A stretch of DNA of 52,594 nt from Cupriavidus sp. (GCA_031181345.1 JAPSLC010000038.1:1-52594); one strand, 5' to 3'; counted from the stretch's first letter, positions 27,200 to 35,668 are shown. Program-made: numbers and translations. The notes: a model not told the origin generated them from the sequence alone.

Positions 27200-27408
27200 G
27201 TTGTTCTCCTTGTCAGGACAGGGACAGGTGAGGGGACACAGGCAGCATAGGAAATCGATCCGCCGATGGCGAGCGCTTGCCGCCCGCGCCGATGCGATGG
27301 CTCGACCTGCCGGTCCACCTCACTCGGATACTGCTGGCAATTGCCGCTATCCGCCCGCGTTCGGCATGGATTTGCCGCGCAGGGGCGAATTCGTATAAGG
27401 TGCGCCTC

Positions 27409-28443
27409 ATGGATGAACAGAAACGCAACCTGAACCGCAACGCGAATCCCTCCTTGTTCCGGCAGGCCCTCACGCACCTGCCCTACAAGACCATCGGCGC
27501 CGCCGCCGTGCTGACGGCCGCCGGCTTTCTCAGCTACTGGACCTACCTGGGCATCAATCAGGGCCGCCTGCTGTTCGACGCAAGGCGGCGCCCGCCGCGC
27601 GAACTCCCGGAAGGCATCACCGCCTATTCGCACATCATCCCGGGGGGAATGCTGCGCGGCTATGTGTATCGCGGCGATGCGCACTGTGCCGTCACCGATC
27701 TGTTGTTCTATTTGCCAGGTCGCGGCGAAGACGTGCTCGAGACCATGCAATTTCTACATTGGCTGCCGGCCGAAGTCGGCTTTGCCACGTTCGACTATCG
27801 TGGCCTGGGCCATTCCGACGGCATCCCCTCGGAGGCGGCCGCCGTGGCCGACGCCAGCCAGTTCCTGCTGCATCTGCGCCGCGTGCTGCCGGGCACGCGG
27901 GTCCATGTGGTCGGCCGCAGCCTTGGCACAGGGGTCGCGATCCAGCTGGCCGACCTGCAGGACTTCGAAAGCCTGCAATTGATCACGCCCTACGATTCGC
28001 TGCTGGAACTCGTGCGCAAGCGTTTTCCGCTGGTGCCGCTGCGCCAGCTGATGCGTCATCACTTCGATTCGATCTCGCACTGCAAGAAGGTGGTACAGCG
28101 GACCAAGGTGCTGCTTGCCGAGGTCGACGACGTGGTACCGCACGCATGCTCCGAGCGCCTGATGGCGGCGTGGCCCGGGCCGGTGGCCGTGGAGACCATT
28201 CCCGGCAGCAATCATTCGGACATCATCGCGCACCACAGCACCTGGCGGGCACTGAGCGAGTTTGCGCTGCTGTTCGCGCGCCGGCCCGACCTGGACGCGC
28301 ATGGCAATCGGCTGGACGAGATTCCCACGCCCACGCCCGCACCGATGGCCGAGCACGCCGTCGCCCACGACACGGGCGGTGGCCAGGAGCCTCCCGCCCT
28401 GCCGGTCGCTGCCGCCCCCCTGCGCACCGACGGCGCCAGCTGA
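27409..28443 (+). CDS. Membrane-anchored alpha/beta hydrolase (BEM46/ABHD13-like)
   Basis: 344 aa. After a charged start (MDEQKRNLNRN) there is one TM helix (TIGAAAVLTAAGFLSYWTYL). The hydrolase core follows: the oxyanion region FYLPGRGEDV, DYRGLGHSDG, the nucleophile elbow GRSLGTG (Ser in G-x-S-x-G), an acid in LLAEVDDVVP and a His in PGSNHSD. All triad positions are present. The C-terminal ~45 residues are Pro/Ala/Thr-rich and look disordered. I chose ATG 27409 because the upstream open frame has no family signal. Substrate unknown. Confidence 0.87.
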   Translation: MDEQKRNLNRNANPSLFRQALTHLPYKTIGAAAVLTAAGFLSYWTYLGINQGRLLFDARRRPPRELPEGITAYSHIIPGGMLRGYVYRGDAHCAVTDLLFYLPGRGEDVLETMQFLHWLPAEVGFATFDYRGLGHSDGIPSEAAAVADASQFLLHLRRVLPGTRVHVVGRSLGTGVAIQLADLQDFESLQLITPYDSLLELVRKRFPLVPLRQLMRHHFDSISHCKKVVQRTKVLLAEVDDVVPHACSERLMAAWPGPVAVETIPGSNHSDIIAHHSTWRALSEFALLFARRPDLDAHGNRLDEIPTPTPAPMAEHAVAHDTGGGQEPPALPVAAAPLRTDGAS

Positions 28444-28514
28444 GGCCCCCACCGGGGGTGCGAACCCGTCATGGTCCATGCCTTGTCGCCGGGCACCGGT
28501 CAATCGCCGGCCGG

Positions 28515-28586
28515 TCATTTGGACAGGTAAATCACGATCGCGATCAGCCCGATCGCGGCGAGGGTCAGCAGCACGAAGGTCAGCAC
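28515..28586 (-). CDS. Possible 23-residue hydrophobic peptide
   Basis: A GTG-initiated frame encodes a single hydrophobic helix ending in a lysine (LLTLAAIGLIAIVIYLSK). An in-frame stop lies five codons upstream of the GTG, so it cannot be a longer protein. No ribosome-binding site is visible. It could be a tiny membrane peptide, a remnant, or chance. Confidence 0.25.
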   Translation of the reverse strand: MLTFVLLTLAAIGLIAIVIYLSK

Positions 28587-28823
28587 GGCGCCACGCTGTC
28601 AGTCAGTTTCCCGCGAGTATTCCGCAGGAAATCTTGCGGCGCCGTAGGCGGCTGGCTGATTACGGCAAGGATTCGTCCTACAAGCAAGGCGCAGCTTGCT
28701 TTCCGCGGGGGCCTGCAGGACGACCCGGGACGCCAACGTTATGCGCATTCGGCATGACCCCGGGCGAGGTGCTGTGGAACAATGCCTCATCCCTGTTCCC
28801 TCGAACCCAAGAACCCTGCACCC

Positions 28824-29678
28824 ATGACCTCCAGTTCCGACGCCATCGTTTATCTGAACGGCGAATTGACGCCGCTGTCCGAGGCGCGCATCCCCGTGCT
28901 CGACCGCGGCTTTATCTTTGGCGATGGCGTCTACGAGGTAATCCCGGTCTATGCCGGCAAGCCGTTCCGCGCGGCACAGCATCTGGCCCGGCTCTCGCGC
29001 AGCCTCGACGCCATCGGTATTCCGAATCCGCATGACGATGGCCAATGGACCGCGCTGATTGCGCGCGTCATGCAGGCCAACCCGATGCCGGACCAGATGA
29101 TCTATATCCAGGTCACGCGCGGCGTTGCCAAGCGCATGCACGCCTTCCCGAAAGAGGTGACGCCGACCGTCTTCATCATGACCAATCCGATGTCGCTGCC
29201 GCCGGCCGCCGCGACCGAGCGCGGCGTCGCCTGCGTCACGATGGAGGACAAGCGCTGGCTGCACTGCCAGATCAAGTCCACCTCGCTGCTGGGCAACGTG
29301 CTGGCGGCGCAGAATGCCGCCGAGCATGGCGTCACCGAGGCCATCCAGTTCCGCGACGGCATGCTGACCGAGGCCTCGGCGTCCAACGTCTGGGTCGTCA
29401 AGGATGGCGTCGTCGCGGCGCCGCCCAAGGACAATCTGATCCTCGAAGGCATCCGCTACGGCCTGATCGAGGAGCTGTGCAGCCGCTTCGAGATTCCGCT
29501 GGTCTCCCGCCCGATCAATCGCGACGAGGTGTTCGCCGCCGACGAAGTCCTGCTGTCGTCGGCCAGCAAGGAGATCCTTCCGGTGGTGACCATTGACGGC
29601 AAGACGATCGGCAGCGGCGCGCCGGGACCGGTGTTCGAGCGCCTGTACGCGGCTTATCAGGAGGTCAAGACGGCCTGA
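28824..29678 (+). CDS. dat: D-amino-acid aminotransferase
   Basis: 284 aa, class IV PLP fold. Signatures include VLDRGFIFGDGVYEVIPVY near the N-terminus, the PLP-lysine region HCQIKSTSLLGNVLAAQNA (catalytic Lys in QIKST), the FRDGMLTEASASNVW loop and LILEGIRYGL. It transfers amino groups between D-amino acids (for example D-Ala) and 2-oxoacids. Start 28824 (MTSSSDAIVYLNGEL) is the family's usual N-terminus. In many Burkholderiales dat is followed by a DUF493 gene and lipB; here a strong terminator and a regulator follow instead. Confidence 0.92.
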   Translation: MTSSSDAIVYLNGELTPLSEARIPVLDRGFIFGDGVYEVIPVYAGKPFRAAQHLARLSRSLDAIGIPNPHDDGQWTALIARVMQANPMPDQMIYIQVTRGVAKRMHAFPKEVTPTVFIMTNPMSLPPAAATERGVACVTMEDKRWLHCQIKSTSLLGNVLAAQNAAEHGVTEAIQFRDGMLTEASASNVWVVKDGVVAAPPKDNLILEGIRYGLIEELCSRFEIPLVSRPINRDEVFAADEVLLSSASKEILPVVTIDGKTIGSGAPGPVFERLYAAYQEVKTA

Positions 29679-29732
29679 GCCCGATTCGAAAGGAGCCGGC
29701 GGATTGCCGGCTCCGTCCGCAGCGCGGCAAAG

Positions 29733-29764
29733 CCGCCGGGAGCGCTCCGCCCCGGCGGTTTTTT
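29733..29764 (+). terminator. Rho-independent terminator after dat
   Basis: CCGCCGGG and CCCGGCGG arms flank a 10-nt loop and are followed by six T residues, about 55 nt after the dat stop. It also lies just beyond the 3' end of the convergent regulator gene. Confidence 0.9.
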
Positions 29765-29780
29765 ATTTTGGCATGCGCTC

Positions 29781-30332
29781 TTATTTCGCCGTGGTGACCA
29801 GCACCTCGGCCTGTGCGCGCCCCACCGTTCGAATGCGGTGCGGCAGATCGGCATCGAAATACAGCGAATCGCCGATCGATAGCGCGATAGTTTCCTCTCC
29901 CAACATCACCTCGACCTGCCCCTTCAGCACGAACAGGAACTCTTCGCCGCTGTGCGCGGAGCGCGCTTCGTCGGGGAACTCGCGCGGCGGATACATGATG
30001 AAAGGCTCCATCGCCTTGACCTTGCGCCGCGCGGCGATCGCCTCGTAACGATAGGTGCGCTCGCGCTCCGATGTCGCCAGGGGCTCCCGCTCTCCGGCGC
30101 GGGAGATGCAGATGACCTCATGCGCGCTGTCCCGCGCGTCGCCCAGCAGCTGTCCCGTCCCCATGCCATAGGCATCGGCGATCTTCAGGATCGTGGCGAT
30201 CGATGGCGAACTGAGACCCCGCTCCAGTTTGGACAGGTAACTGCGCGTCAGGCCTGTCCGCTCGGCCAGAGCTTCGAGCGAAAGGCCGCGCTGGCGGCGG
30301 AGAGTGCGAAGGCGATGCGCCAGATTGACCAT
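29781..30332 (-). CDS. XRE-cupin transcriptional regulator
   Basis: 183 aa. The N-terminal HTH reads LAHRLRTLRRQRGLSLEALA, then RTGLTRSYLSKLERGLSSPS; a C-terminal cupin (residues ~105-180) contains HSGEEFLFVLKGQVEVMLGE and a late DLPHRIRTVG. Proteins of this two-part design sense a small metabolite with the cupin and repress a neighbouring catabolic gene. It is divergent from a Bug receptor and aldolase operon, and the 134-bp gap between them is full of repeats (30388-30450). A -10 TATAAT lies at 30362-30367 for this gene. Confidence 0.88.
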   Translation of the reverse strand: MVNLAHRLRTLRRQRGLSLEALAERTGLTRSYLSKLERGLSSPSIATILKIADAYGMGTGQLLGDARDSAHEVICISRAGEREPLATSERERTYRYEAIAARRKVKAMEPFIMYPPREFPDEARSAHSGEEFLFVLKGQVEVMLGEETIALSIGDSLYFDADLPHRIRTVGRAQAEVLVTTAK

Positions 30333-30361
30333 GAGAAGGCGATAGCAAAAGCGACCGCGGC

Positions 30362-30367
30362 ATTATA
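30362..30367 (-). promoter_or_regulatory. Promoter -10 box of the XRE-cupin gene
   Basis: A perfect TATAAT on the minus strand about 30 nt upstream of the start codon. The -35 position (about 30385-30391) falls on the edge of the operator region, consistent with autorepression. Confidence 0.5.
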
Positions 30368-30387
30368 TCGGCGCACCGGGAACAACA

Positions 30388-30450
30388 TGTCCTACTTGAC
30401 ACAACACCCTCAATAGGACACATTGTGTCATGCCGGCAATCACATGACAC
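30388..30450. promoter_or_regulatory. Operator cluster between the XRE-cupin regulator and Bug/aldolase operon
   Basis: Two separate inverted repeats lie side by side: TGTCCTA (30388-30394) with TAGGACA (30414-30420), and GTGTCATG (30425-30432) with CATGACAC (30443-30450). Interleaved with them, TGACACAA occurs at 30397 and inverted at 30423. A TTGACA that could serve as a -35 box for the plus-strand operon lies at 30396-30401. Confidence 0.6.
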
Positions 30451-30466
30451 ACAACGGAGAGTTCCC

Positions 30467-31444
30467 ATGAATGCGCCCCGATGGATGGTGGCGGTCGCCA
30501 GCTGCTGCCTGCTGACCGTGAATGCCGTAGCCGCAGAATCCTTTCCCGCCAAGCCGATCCGGCTGGTAGTGCCGTTTGGCGCTGGCGGGATCACCGACAA
30601 TATCGCCCGCCTGGTGGGGCAGGAATGGTCCGGCGCGCTGGGCCAGTCCGTGCTGATCGAGAACCGGCCCGGCGCCGGTGGCCTGATCGCCGCGCAGGCC
30701 GTCGCCAAGGCGGCGCCCGACGGCTATACCGTGTTCATGGGCACGGTCGGCACCCAGATCGTCAATCCTCTGATCTATCCGGCCGGCAAGCTGCCCTACT
30801 CTCCCGACACCCAGTTCACGCCGCTGGGCATGGTGTCGAAGTCGCCGTTCATGCTGGCGGTAGCGCCCAGCGTACCCGCGCGCAACCTCACCGAGTTCCT
30901 CGCCCATGCGCGCAGCCATCCGGGCCAGCTCGACTACGGCTCGGCGGGCAGCGCCAGCGCGCCGCACATGAGCATGGAGCTCCTCAAGCTCCTGAGCGGA
31001 ACCAGGATCAATCACGTGCCGTACAAGAGCGGCGCCGAAGCGGTCAATGCGGCCATCGGCGGCCATGTCGCCGCGGTAATCGACGCCGTGCCGGTGGTCA
31101 TGCCGCAAGTCAAGGCCGGCAAGCTGCGCGCGCTCGCCATCGCCAACGGTACCCGTTCCACCGCTGCGCCTGCCGTGCCGACGAGCCAGGAGGCCGGCTT
31201 GCCGTCCTTCGAAACGAGTTCATGGAATGCGCTGTACGTCCCGGCCGGCACGCCCGCCGACGTGGTCGACAAGCTCGCCACGACCTTGCGAACCACGCTG
31301 TCACGCCCGGAATTGCGCAGCCGGCTGGCTGCGCAGGGCAGCGAGGCGCTGGCCGGCACGCAGCAAGAATACGCCGCGATGATGACCGCCGAGAAAAAGA
31401 AATGGGCGGCGGTGGTCGAGGCGGCAAAGATCAGGGCCGAGTAA
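30467..31444 (+). CDS. Bug-family periplasmic solute-binding receptor (TctC-like)
   Basis: 325 aa with a signal peptide cut after VNAVAA. The mature protein begins ESFPAKPIRLVVPFGAGG, the standard Bug start. Family landmarks: IENRPGAGGLIAAQAVAKAA, GYTVFMGT, LDYGSAGSASAPHMSMELLK and HVPYKSGAEAVNAAIGGHV. It binds a small carboxylate in the periplasm; no TctA/TctB genes are adjacent, so it is an orphan receptor or a sensor. GGAG precedes the start. The aldolase gene follows after 77 nt. Confidence 0.93.
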   Translation: MNAPRWMVAVASCCLLTVNAVAAESFPAKPIRLVVPFGAGGITDNIARLVGQEWSGALGQSVLIENRPGAGGLIAAQAVAKAAPDGYTVFMGTVGTQIVNPLIYPAGKLPYSPDTQFTPLGMVSKSPFMLAVAPSVPARNLTEFLAHARSHPGQLDYGSAGSASAPHMSMELLKLLSGTRINHVPYKSGAEAVNAAIGGHVAAVIDAVPVVMPQVKAGKLRALAIANGTRSTAAPAVPTSQEAGLPSFETSSWNALYVPAGTPADVVDKLATTLRTTLSRPELRSRLAAQGSEALAGTQQEYAAMMTAEKKKWAAVVEAAKIRAE

Positions 31445-31521
31445 AGCCCCTCGGGCCGACCTGTCCCCGACCGGTCCGGACTGGCCCGGACCGGCCTTCA
31501 ACATCTCTACGGAACATCGAC

Positions 31522-32295
31522 ATGGCTGATACCTTCGATCTGAACAAAGACGAACTGATCGCCCGCGCGCAAGGCGAGATGCAAACCCGGCTGACCGTGC
31601 CGGAACGATCGCTGCGCGACAAGGTGGCGCTGACCTGCCGCATCCTGTTCGACGGCGGCCACGATTCGGGCCTCGCCGGTCAGATCACCGCGCGGGCGGA
31701 TGAACCTGGCCGCTACTACACGCAGCGGCTGGGGCTCGGTTTCGACGAGATTACCGCGGAGAACCTGCTCCTGGTCGACGAAGACCTGCGCGTGCTGGAG
31801 GGCGGCGGCATGCCGAATCCGGCCAACCGGTTTCACTCGTGGATCTATCGCGCACGGCCGGACGTCAACTGCATCATCCACACGCATCCCTTCCACGCGG
31901 CCACACTGTCGATGCTGGAGGTGCCGCTGATGGTGTCGCATATGGACACCTGCGTGCTATACGGCGATTGCGCCTTCCTCGAGAAGTGGCCGGGCGTGCC
32001 GGTCGGCAACGAGGAAGGCGAAATCATTTCGGCGGCCCTCGGCGGCAAGCGCGCCATCCTGCTGGCGCACCATGGCCTGCTGATCGCCGCGACCTCGGTC
32101 GAGGAAGCCTGCGTGATGGCGCTGCTGTTCGAGCGCGCAGCCCGCATGCAGCTGGCCGCGATGGCGGCGGGCACCATCAAGCCGCTGCCCGAGGCGCTGG
32201 CCAGGGAGGCGCACGACTGGATCCTGACACCGCGCCGCTCGCAGCTGACGTTCGAGTACTACGCCCGCCGCACGTTGGCGGCGGCCCGCAGCTGA
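31522..32295 (+). CDS. Class II aldolase/adducin-domain protein
   Basis: 257 aa. The fold's zinc ligands are visible in IIHTHPFHAATLS (two His) and the later HHGLLIAATSVEEAC, with the substrate loop FDGGHDSGLAGQITARAD. These enzymes cleave or decarboxylate hydroxy-acids or sugar phosphates; the exact substrate cannot be told. ATG 31522 gives a natural N-terminus. Co-transcribed with the Bug receptor, which suggests uptake and breakdown of one hydroxy-acid under control of the XRE-cupin protein. Confidence 0.88.
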   Translation: MADTFDLNKDELIARAQGEMQTRLTVPERSLRDKVALTCRILFDGGHDSGLAGQITARADEPGRYYTQRLGLGFDEITAENLLLVDEDLRVLEGGGMPNPANRFHSWIYRARPDVNCIIHTHPFHAATLSMLEVPLMVSHMDTCVLYGDCAFLEKWPGVPVGNEEGEIISAALGGKRAILLAHHGLLIAATSVEEACVMALLFERAARMQLAAMAAGTIKPLPEALAREAHDWILTPRRSQLTFEYYARRTLAAARS

Positions 32296-32328
32296 GTGCC
32301 GGTGTTCCATCGACCGGGCGACGCCGCG

Positions 32329-33219
32329 CTATCGGGCCTCTCCCACGCGGGCGCACAGCACGCGCAGGCCGCCGCCCGCGGTCTGCAGGCCATCCTTGCG
32401 GCGGGCGAAGTAGCGGGCGTTCAGCGCCGGCGCGTCGAGGTCCGTCACGCCGGTGAAGCCCATGGCGGTCAGCCGTTGCACCAGTTGCGCCGGCACGAAC
32501 CCGGATAGCCAGGGCTCGCCCAGCGCGGCAACCTGCTCGGCCATATGCGCCGCCATCAGCCGCTCGAACGGCGGCAGCACGCTGGCGTCGACGCGATAGT
32601 CGAACACGATGCGCGTGCCCGCCGGCAGGCTGGCGACATGGCGCAGCGTGCCGTCGATCGCGGCGTCCGTCAGATACGGCGTCACGCCGAGCCAGACGAA
32701 GCAAGCCGGCTGATCGCCGCGAAAGCCCGCCCCTTCCAGCACGTGTTGCAGCGACGCCTGCTGAAGGTCGGCAGGCACGGCCGTCGCACCGTGAGGCATG
32801 CTCAGCCCGGCCTGCCGCATCAGCTCCTGCTTCCACGCCTGCGTGGCCGGATGGTCGACCTCGAAGACGCGCATGCCGTCGGCCGCGGCGGGCGCGCGCC
32901 ATGCCAACGTGTCGAGGCCCGCGCCGAGCACCACGCATTGGCGCACGCCGGCGCGCGCGGCGTCCGCCAGCTCGGCATCGGCCACCATCGCGCGCGCCAC
33001 CACCGCGGCGCGCATGGGCCGCGCCATCGGGTCGTTATAGCGATACGGGTCCTCGCGCACGGCGCGTTCGAGCTCGGGACCGAGAATCGGCAAGGCGACA
33101 GGGTCGGGCAGCACGAGCGGTTCGTCGAGCAACTGGTGGACGGCGCGCGCAATGGCCATCATCAGCGCGGTCGTGCTGGGGCGGCCCTGGGCCAGCGCGG
33201 TGGGTTCGGTTTCGGACAT
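32329..33219 (-). CDS. SAM-dependent methyltransferase, leucine carboxyl methyltransferase-like (TIGR00027 type)
   Basis: 296 aa. The SAM site CVVLGAGLDTLAWRAP followed by MRVFEVDHPATQAWKQELM is the LCM/TIGR00027 signature. Other family parts include PFERLMAAHM and a start SETEPTALAQGRPSTTALMM. Members methylate carboxylates in secondary metabolites or unknown acceptors. Start 33219 has an AGGAG site. It lies directly downstream of a MerR gene, and the gap contains a MerR-type promoter (33247-33278), so it is probably switched on by that regulator. Confidence 0.87.
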   Translation of the reverse strand: MSETEPTALAQGRPSTTALMMAIARAVHQLLDEPLVLPDPVALPILGPELERAVREDPYRYNDPMARPMRAAVVARAMVADAELADAARAGVRQCVVLGAGLDTLAWRAPAAADGMRVFEVDHPATQAWKQELMRQAGLSMPHGATAVPADLQQASLQHVLEGAGFRGDQPACFVWLGVTPYLTDAAIDGTLRHVASLPAGTRIVFDYRVDASVLPPFERLMAAHMAEQVAALGEPWLSGFVPAQLVQRLTAMGFTGVTDLDAPALNARYFARRKDGLQTAGGGLRVLCARVGEAR

Positions 33220-33246
33220 GGTTGGCTCCTGCTGCGAAAGCCGGGC

Positions 33247-33278
33247 AGCATAGACCCTGACGTGCACGTCAGGGTCAA
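33247..33278 (-). promoter_or_regulatory. MerR-type promoter and operator driving the methyltransferase gene
   Basis: On the minus strand TTGACC (33273-33278) and TATGCT (33247-33252) are separated by 20 bp, longer than the 17-bp optimum. A perfect 24-bp palindrome (33253-33276, half-site GACCCTGACGTG) fills the spacer. Long spacer plus centred palindrome is the hallmark of promoters activated by DNA twisting by MerR-family proteins. The start codon lies about 30 nt downstream. Confidence 0.85.
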
Positions 33279-33308
33279 GCGCCAGCGCGCGTGCCAGGCT
33301 CCGTCATG

Positions 33309-34355
33309 TCACGGCGTGACCCGATCGTCAGCGCCGCCGCGACGCCGGGATCCCGCTTCACCGGCATGCGCGCGCACCGCCTCGACAAACGCGCGTACTT
33401 CGGGATCGACCATATGTCCGATCTGCAGCAGCGGCTCGTCCCGATAGGCCTTCTGCAGCTTGTCCCGCAGACCTGCATCGTGATGGACCATGCGGTCGGC
33501 CAGCGCTTCCCAATCGCGCAGCAGCGTGCGGCTCGGCGCGGCCGACGGGTCGGTGCCGGCCGCGATCAGCGCGCGGGCCCGCTGTGCCAGCGCCTGCCAT
33601 TCGGGCTCGAGCCGCTTGTCCAGCCGCGCCAGCTCGTCCCGCGATAGATGCCGCAGCCACGCCGCCATGCGCAGTTCGACCGCCGCCTCCATATAGCGCA
33701 CCATCGCCGCGTCGATGCCGCCAAAGCCCTGCTGTGCGGCGAGCTTGATCATCTCGCCCCAGCGGATGGCCCGCTCCATATCGCCCTGCATCCAGCGCAT
33801 CGCCAGATGCATCCAGCGGGCGGCCAGCGCCTGCGTGCCAATCGCGTCCGCCGGCCATCGCTGTGCCATCGCCTCGCGGATCTCGTCCAGCAGCGGCTGC
33901 CATTCCGCCTCCGTGGCGATCCACTGCCGGAAGATTGTCTCGAGTTCCGTCTCGCTGAAGTACTCGCGATAGGCCCGCATCTGGCGCAGGGCCGCGAGCC
34001 AGTGCTCGATCTCCGGCTCGCCGCCCGCGGCCAGCATGGTCTGCAGCAGCACCAGCCGTCCACGCAGCTCGGTCGCGCGCGCGATCTCGCGATCGAGCGT
34101 CTCGATCTGCTGCGTAACGATGCGATGCCGCGGCGGCCCCTCCCCGGCCAGCAGCGCGCCGATCGCGGCCAACGACAGGCCAGACTGGCGCAAGACCTGG
34201 ATGGCATGCAGCCGCGCCACGTCGTCGCGGTTATAGAGTCGATAGCCCGCGGTCGAGCGGCCGGAGGGCTTGAGCAGGCCGATGCGGTCGTAGTGATGCA
34301 GGGCGCGGACGGTCAGGCCGGTCTGCTTGGCAAGCGTGCCGACTTTCAGGAGCAT
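33309..34355 (-). CDS. MerR-family regulator with a TipAS-like C-terminal domain
   Basis: About 348 aa, long for a MerR protein. Residues 1-70 are the winged HTH (LLKVGTLAKQTGLTVRALHHYD and RSTAGYRLYNRDDVARLHAI), then a coiled-coil dimer helix. About 230 residues of mostly helical C-terminal domain follow, with Trp-rich stretches such as IATEAEWQPLLDEIREAMAQ, typical of drug-sensing MerR proteins. The codon for Met1 versus Met3 (34361/34355) is uncertain. It is followed by the methyltransferase whose promoter carries a MerR palindrome. The inducer is unknown, probably a small hydrophobic compound. Confidence 0.88.
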   Translation of the reverse strand: MLLKVGTLAKQTGLTVRALHHYDRIGLLKPSGRSTAGYRLYNRDDVARLHAIQVLRQSGLSLAAIGALLAGEGPPRHRIVTQQIETLDREIARATELRGRLVLLQTMLAAGGEPEIEHWLAALRQMRAYREYFSETELETIFRQWIATEAEWQPLLDEIREAMAQRWPADAIGTQALAARWMHLAMRWMQGDMERAIRWGEMIKLAAQQGFGGIDAAMVRYMEAAVELRMAAWLRHLSRDELARLDKRLEPEWQALAQRARALIAAGTDPSAAPSRTLLRDWEALADRMVHHDAGLRDKLQKAYRDEPLLQIGHMVDPEVRAFVEAVRAHAGEAGSRRRGGADDRVTP

Positions 34356-34421
34356 GGGCAAAGCGGGCGGGAAGGTGAATCGACAAACGTCATTGACGCG
34401 GGCCGTGGGCCGCGGCGGGCG

Positions 34422-35528
34422 TCATTGTCGCTTAGTCGCGCCTTGCCTGGCAGCCGAGGCTTTCTTCGCGGCGGGCTTCTTCGCAGCGGTGGCCTTTTTG
34501 GCGGCAGTGACCTTCTTTGCAACGGCGCCCTTCTTGGCCGCAGTGCCCTTCTTGGTCGCAGTGGCCTGCTTGGTCGCGGGGGCCTTCTTGGTCGCAGGGG
34601 CCTGCTTGGTCGCGGGGGCCTTCTTGGTCGCAGGGGCCTTCTTGGCAGCGGCTGGCGCCTTCTGGAGAACGGCCTTTGCCGCGGCAGCGGTCTTGTCCCC
34701 GGCAGTCTTCTTCGCCGCTGTCTTCGACGGCGCCCTGCGCCTGCCCTCGCCGCCGAAATCCAGCGTGATCCAGGCCGGCGCATGATCGCTCGCCTGCGCC
34801 GCGCCGCGGACCCAGCGGTCGACGCCGGCCTCGCGCAAGGCCGGCGCCAGCGTCGCGTTCAGTAGCAGATGGTCGATGCGCAAACCCGAATTGGTCTGCC
34901 AGTGCTGGCGAAAGTAATCCCAGAACGTGTAGATCCGCTCGTCGGGATATCTGGCGCGCAAGGCATCGACCCACCCCTGCTCCAGCAACCGTCGATAGCA
35001 GGCGCGGCTTTCGGGCTGCAGCAAGGCGTCCTTGAGCCAGGAGCGCGGGTTGTAGATGTCCTCGTCGGTCGGCACCACGTTGTAGTCGCCGGCCAGCACG
35101 ACGGGATGGCCGCTGTCGTAGAGCGTGGCCGCATACTTGAGCAGGCGCTCGAACCAGGCCAGCTTGTATTCGAATTTCGGGCCCGGCTGCGGATTGCCGT
35201 TGGGCAGATACAGACAGCCGACCAGCACGCCATGCACCGCCGCCTCGATATAGCGGCTCTGCTTGTCGCCATCGTCGCCGGGCAGTCCGCGCCGGCTTTC
35301 GATCGGCTCGGTCCCGCGCGACAGGATCGCGACCCCGTTCCATGACTTCTCGCCATGCCAGATTGCGCCATACCCGGCGGCACGTATTGCATCGATCGGA
35401 AAACCGGCATCGGCGGTCTTCAATTCCTGCAGGCAGACGACGTCGGGCGCCTCGCGTTCCAGCCATTCCAGCAATGCCGGCAGGCGGGCGCGAATGCCGT
35501 TGATATTGAAGGTGGCGATCTTCAGCAT
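34422..35528 (-). CDS. xth: Exonuclease III with a histone H1-like lysine/alanine-rich tail
   Basis: 368 aa. Residues 1-261 are a complete AP endonuclease/exonuclease III: start MLKIATFNINGIRARLPAL, metal Glu in VCLQELKT, GDYNVVPTDEDIYNP and the terminal SDHAPAW (Asp-His). It repairs abasic sites and trims 3' ends. Standard ExoIII proteins end here. The last 107 residues are almost only Lys, Ala, Thr and Pro, with KAPATK-type hexads, like bacterial histone H1 proteins. The extension is in frame with no intervening stop. It may add DNA affinity or condense DNA. Confidence 0.93.
   Translation of the reverse strand: MLKIATFNINGIRARLPALLEWLEREAPDVVCLQELKTADAGFPIDAIRAAGYGAIWHGEKSWNGVAILSRGTEPIESRRGLPGDDGDKQSRYIEAAVHGVLVGCLYLPNGNPQPGPKFEYKLAWFERLLKYAATLYDSGHPVVLAGDYNVVPTDEDIYNPRSWLKDALLQPESRACYRRLLEQGWVDALRARYPDERIYTFWDYFRQHWQTNSGLRIDHLLLNATLAPALREAGVDRWVRGAAQASDHAPAWITLDFGGEGRRRAPSKTAAKKTAGDKTAAAAKAVLQKAPAAAKKAPATKKAPATKQAPATKKAPATKQATATKKGTAAKKGAVAKKVTAAKKATAAKKPAAKKASAARQGATKRQ
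34551..34645. repeat. 18-bp tandem repeats encoding KAPATK hexads in xth
   Basis: The minus-strand coding sequence here is a tandem series of 18-bp units that encode KKAPAT or KQAPAT, with small drift between copies. Such repeats are prone to copy-number change by slippage, which would lengthen or shorten the tail in frame. Confidence 0.75.
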
Positions 35529-35668
35529 GGCGATGGGCGAATCGGCTAAATGGCTGGGCAGGTCGATTGGCTTGCCGTTGTTCCCTTTTTAAGAGAGCTG
35601 CCGGGCCGCGGCAATCGGGCGGTGTCCCACACTCGAAATCGCCGCGCCGCATTTTTTGCGCGACGGGC

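Noticed and set aside
27200..27408. Pho box upstream of phoD
   Set aside because: CTGTC-like words occur, but they are 6 bp apart rather than in the 11-bp phased repeat that PhoB needs.
34551..34645. Regular short repeats that could suggest a CRISPR array
   Set aside because: The units are directly adjacent with no unique spacers and lie in frame inside the xth gene, encoding KAPATK hexads.
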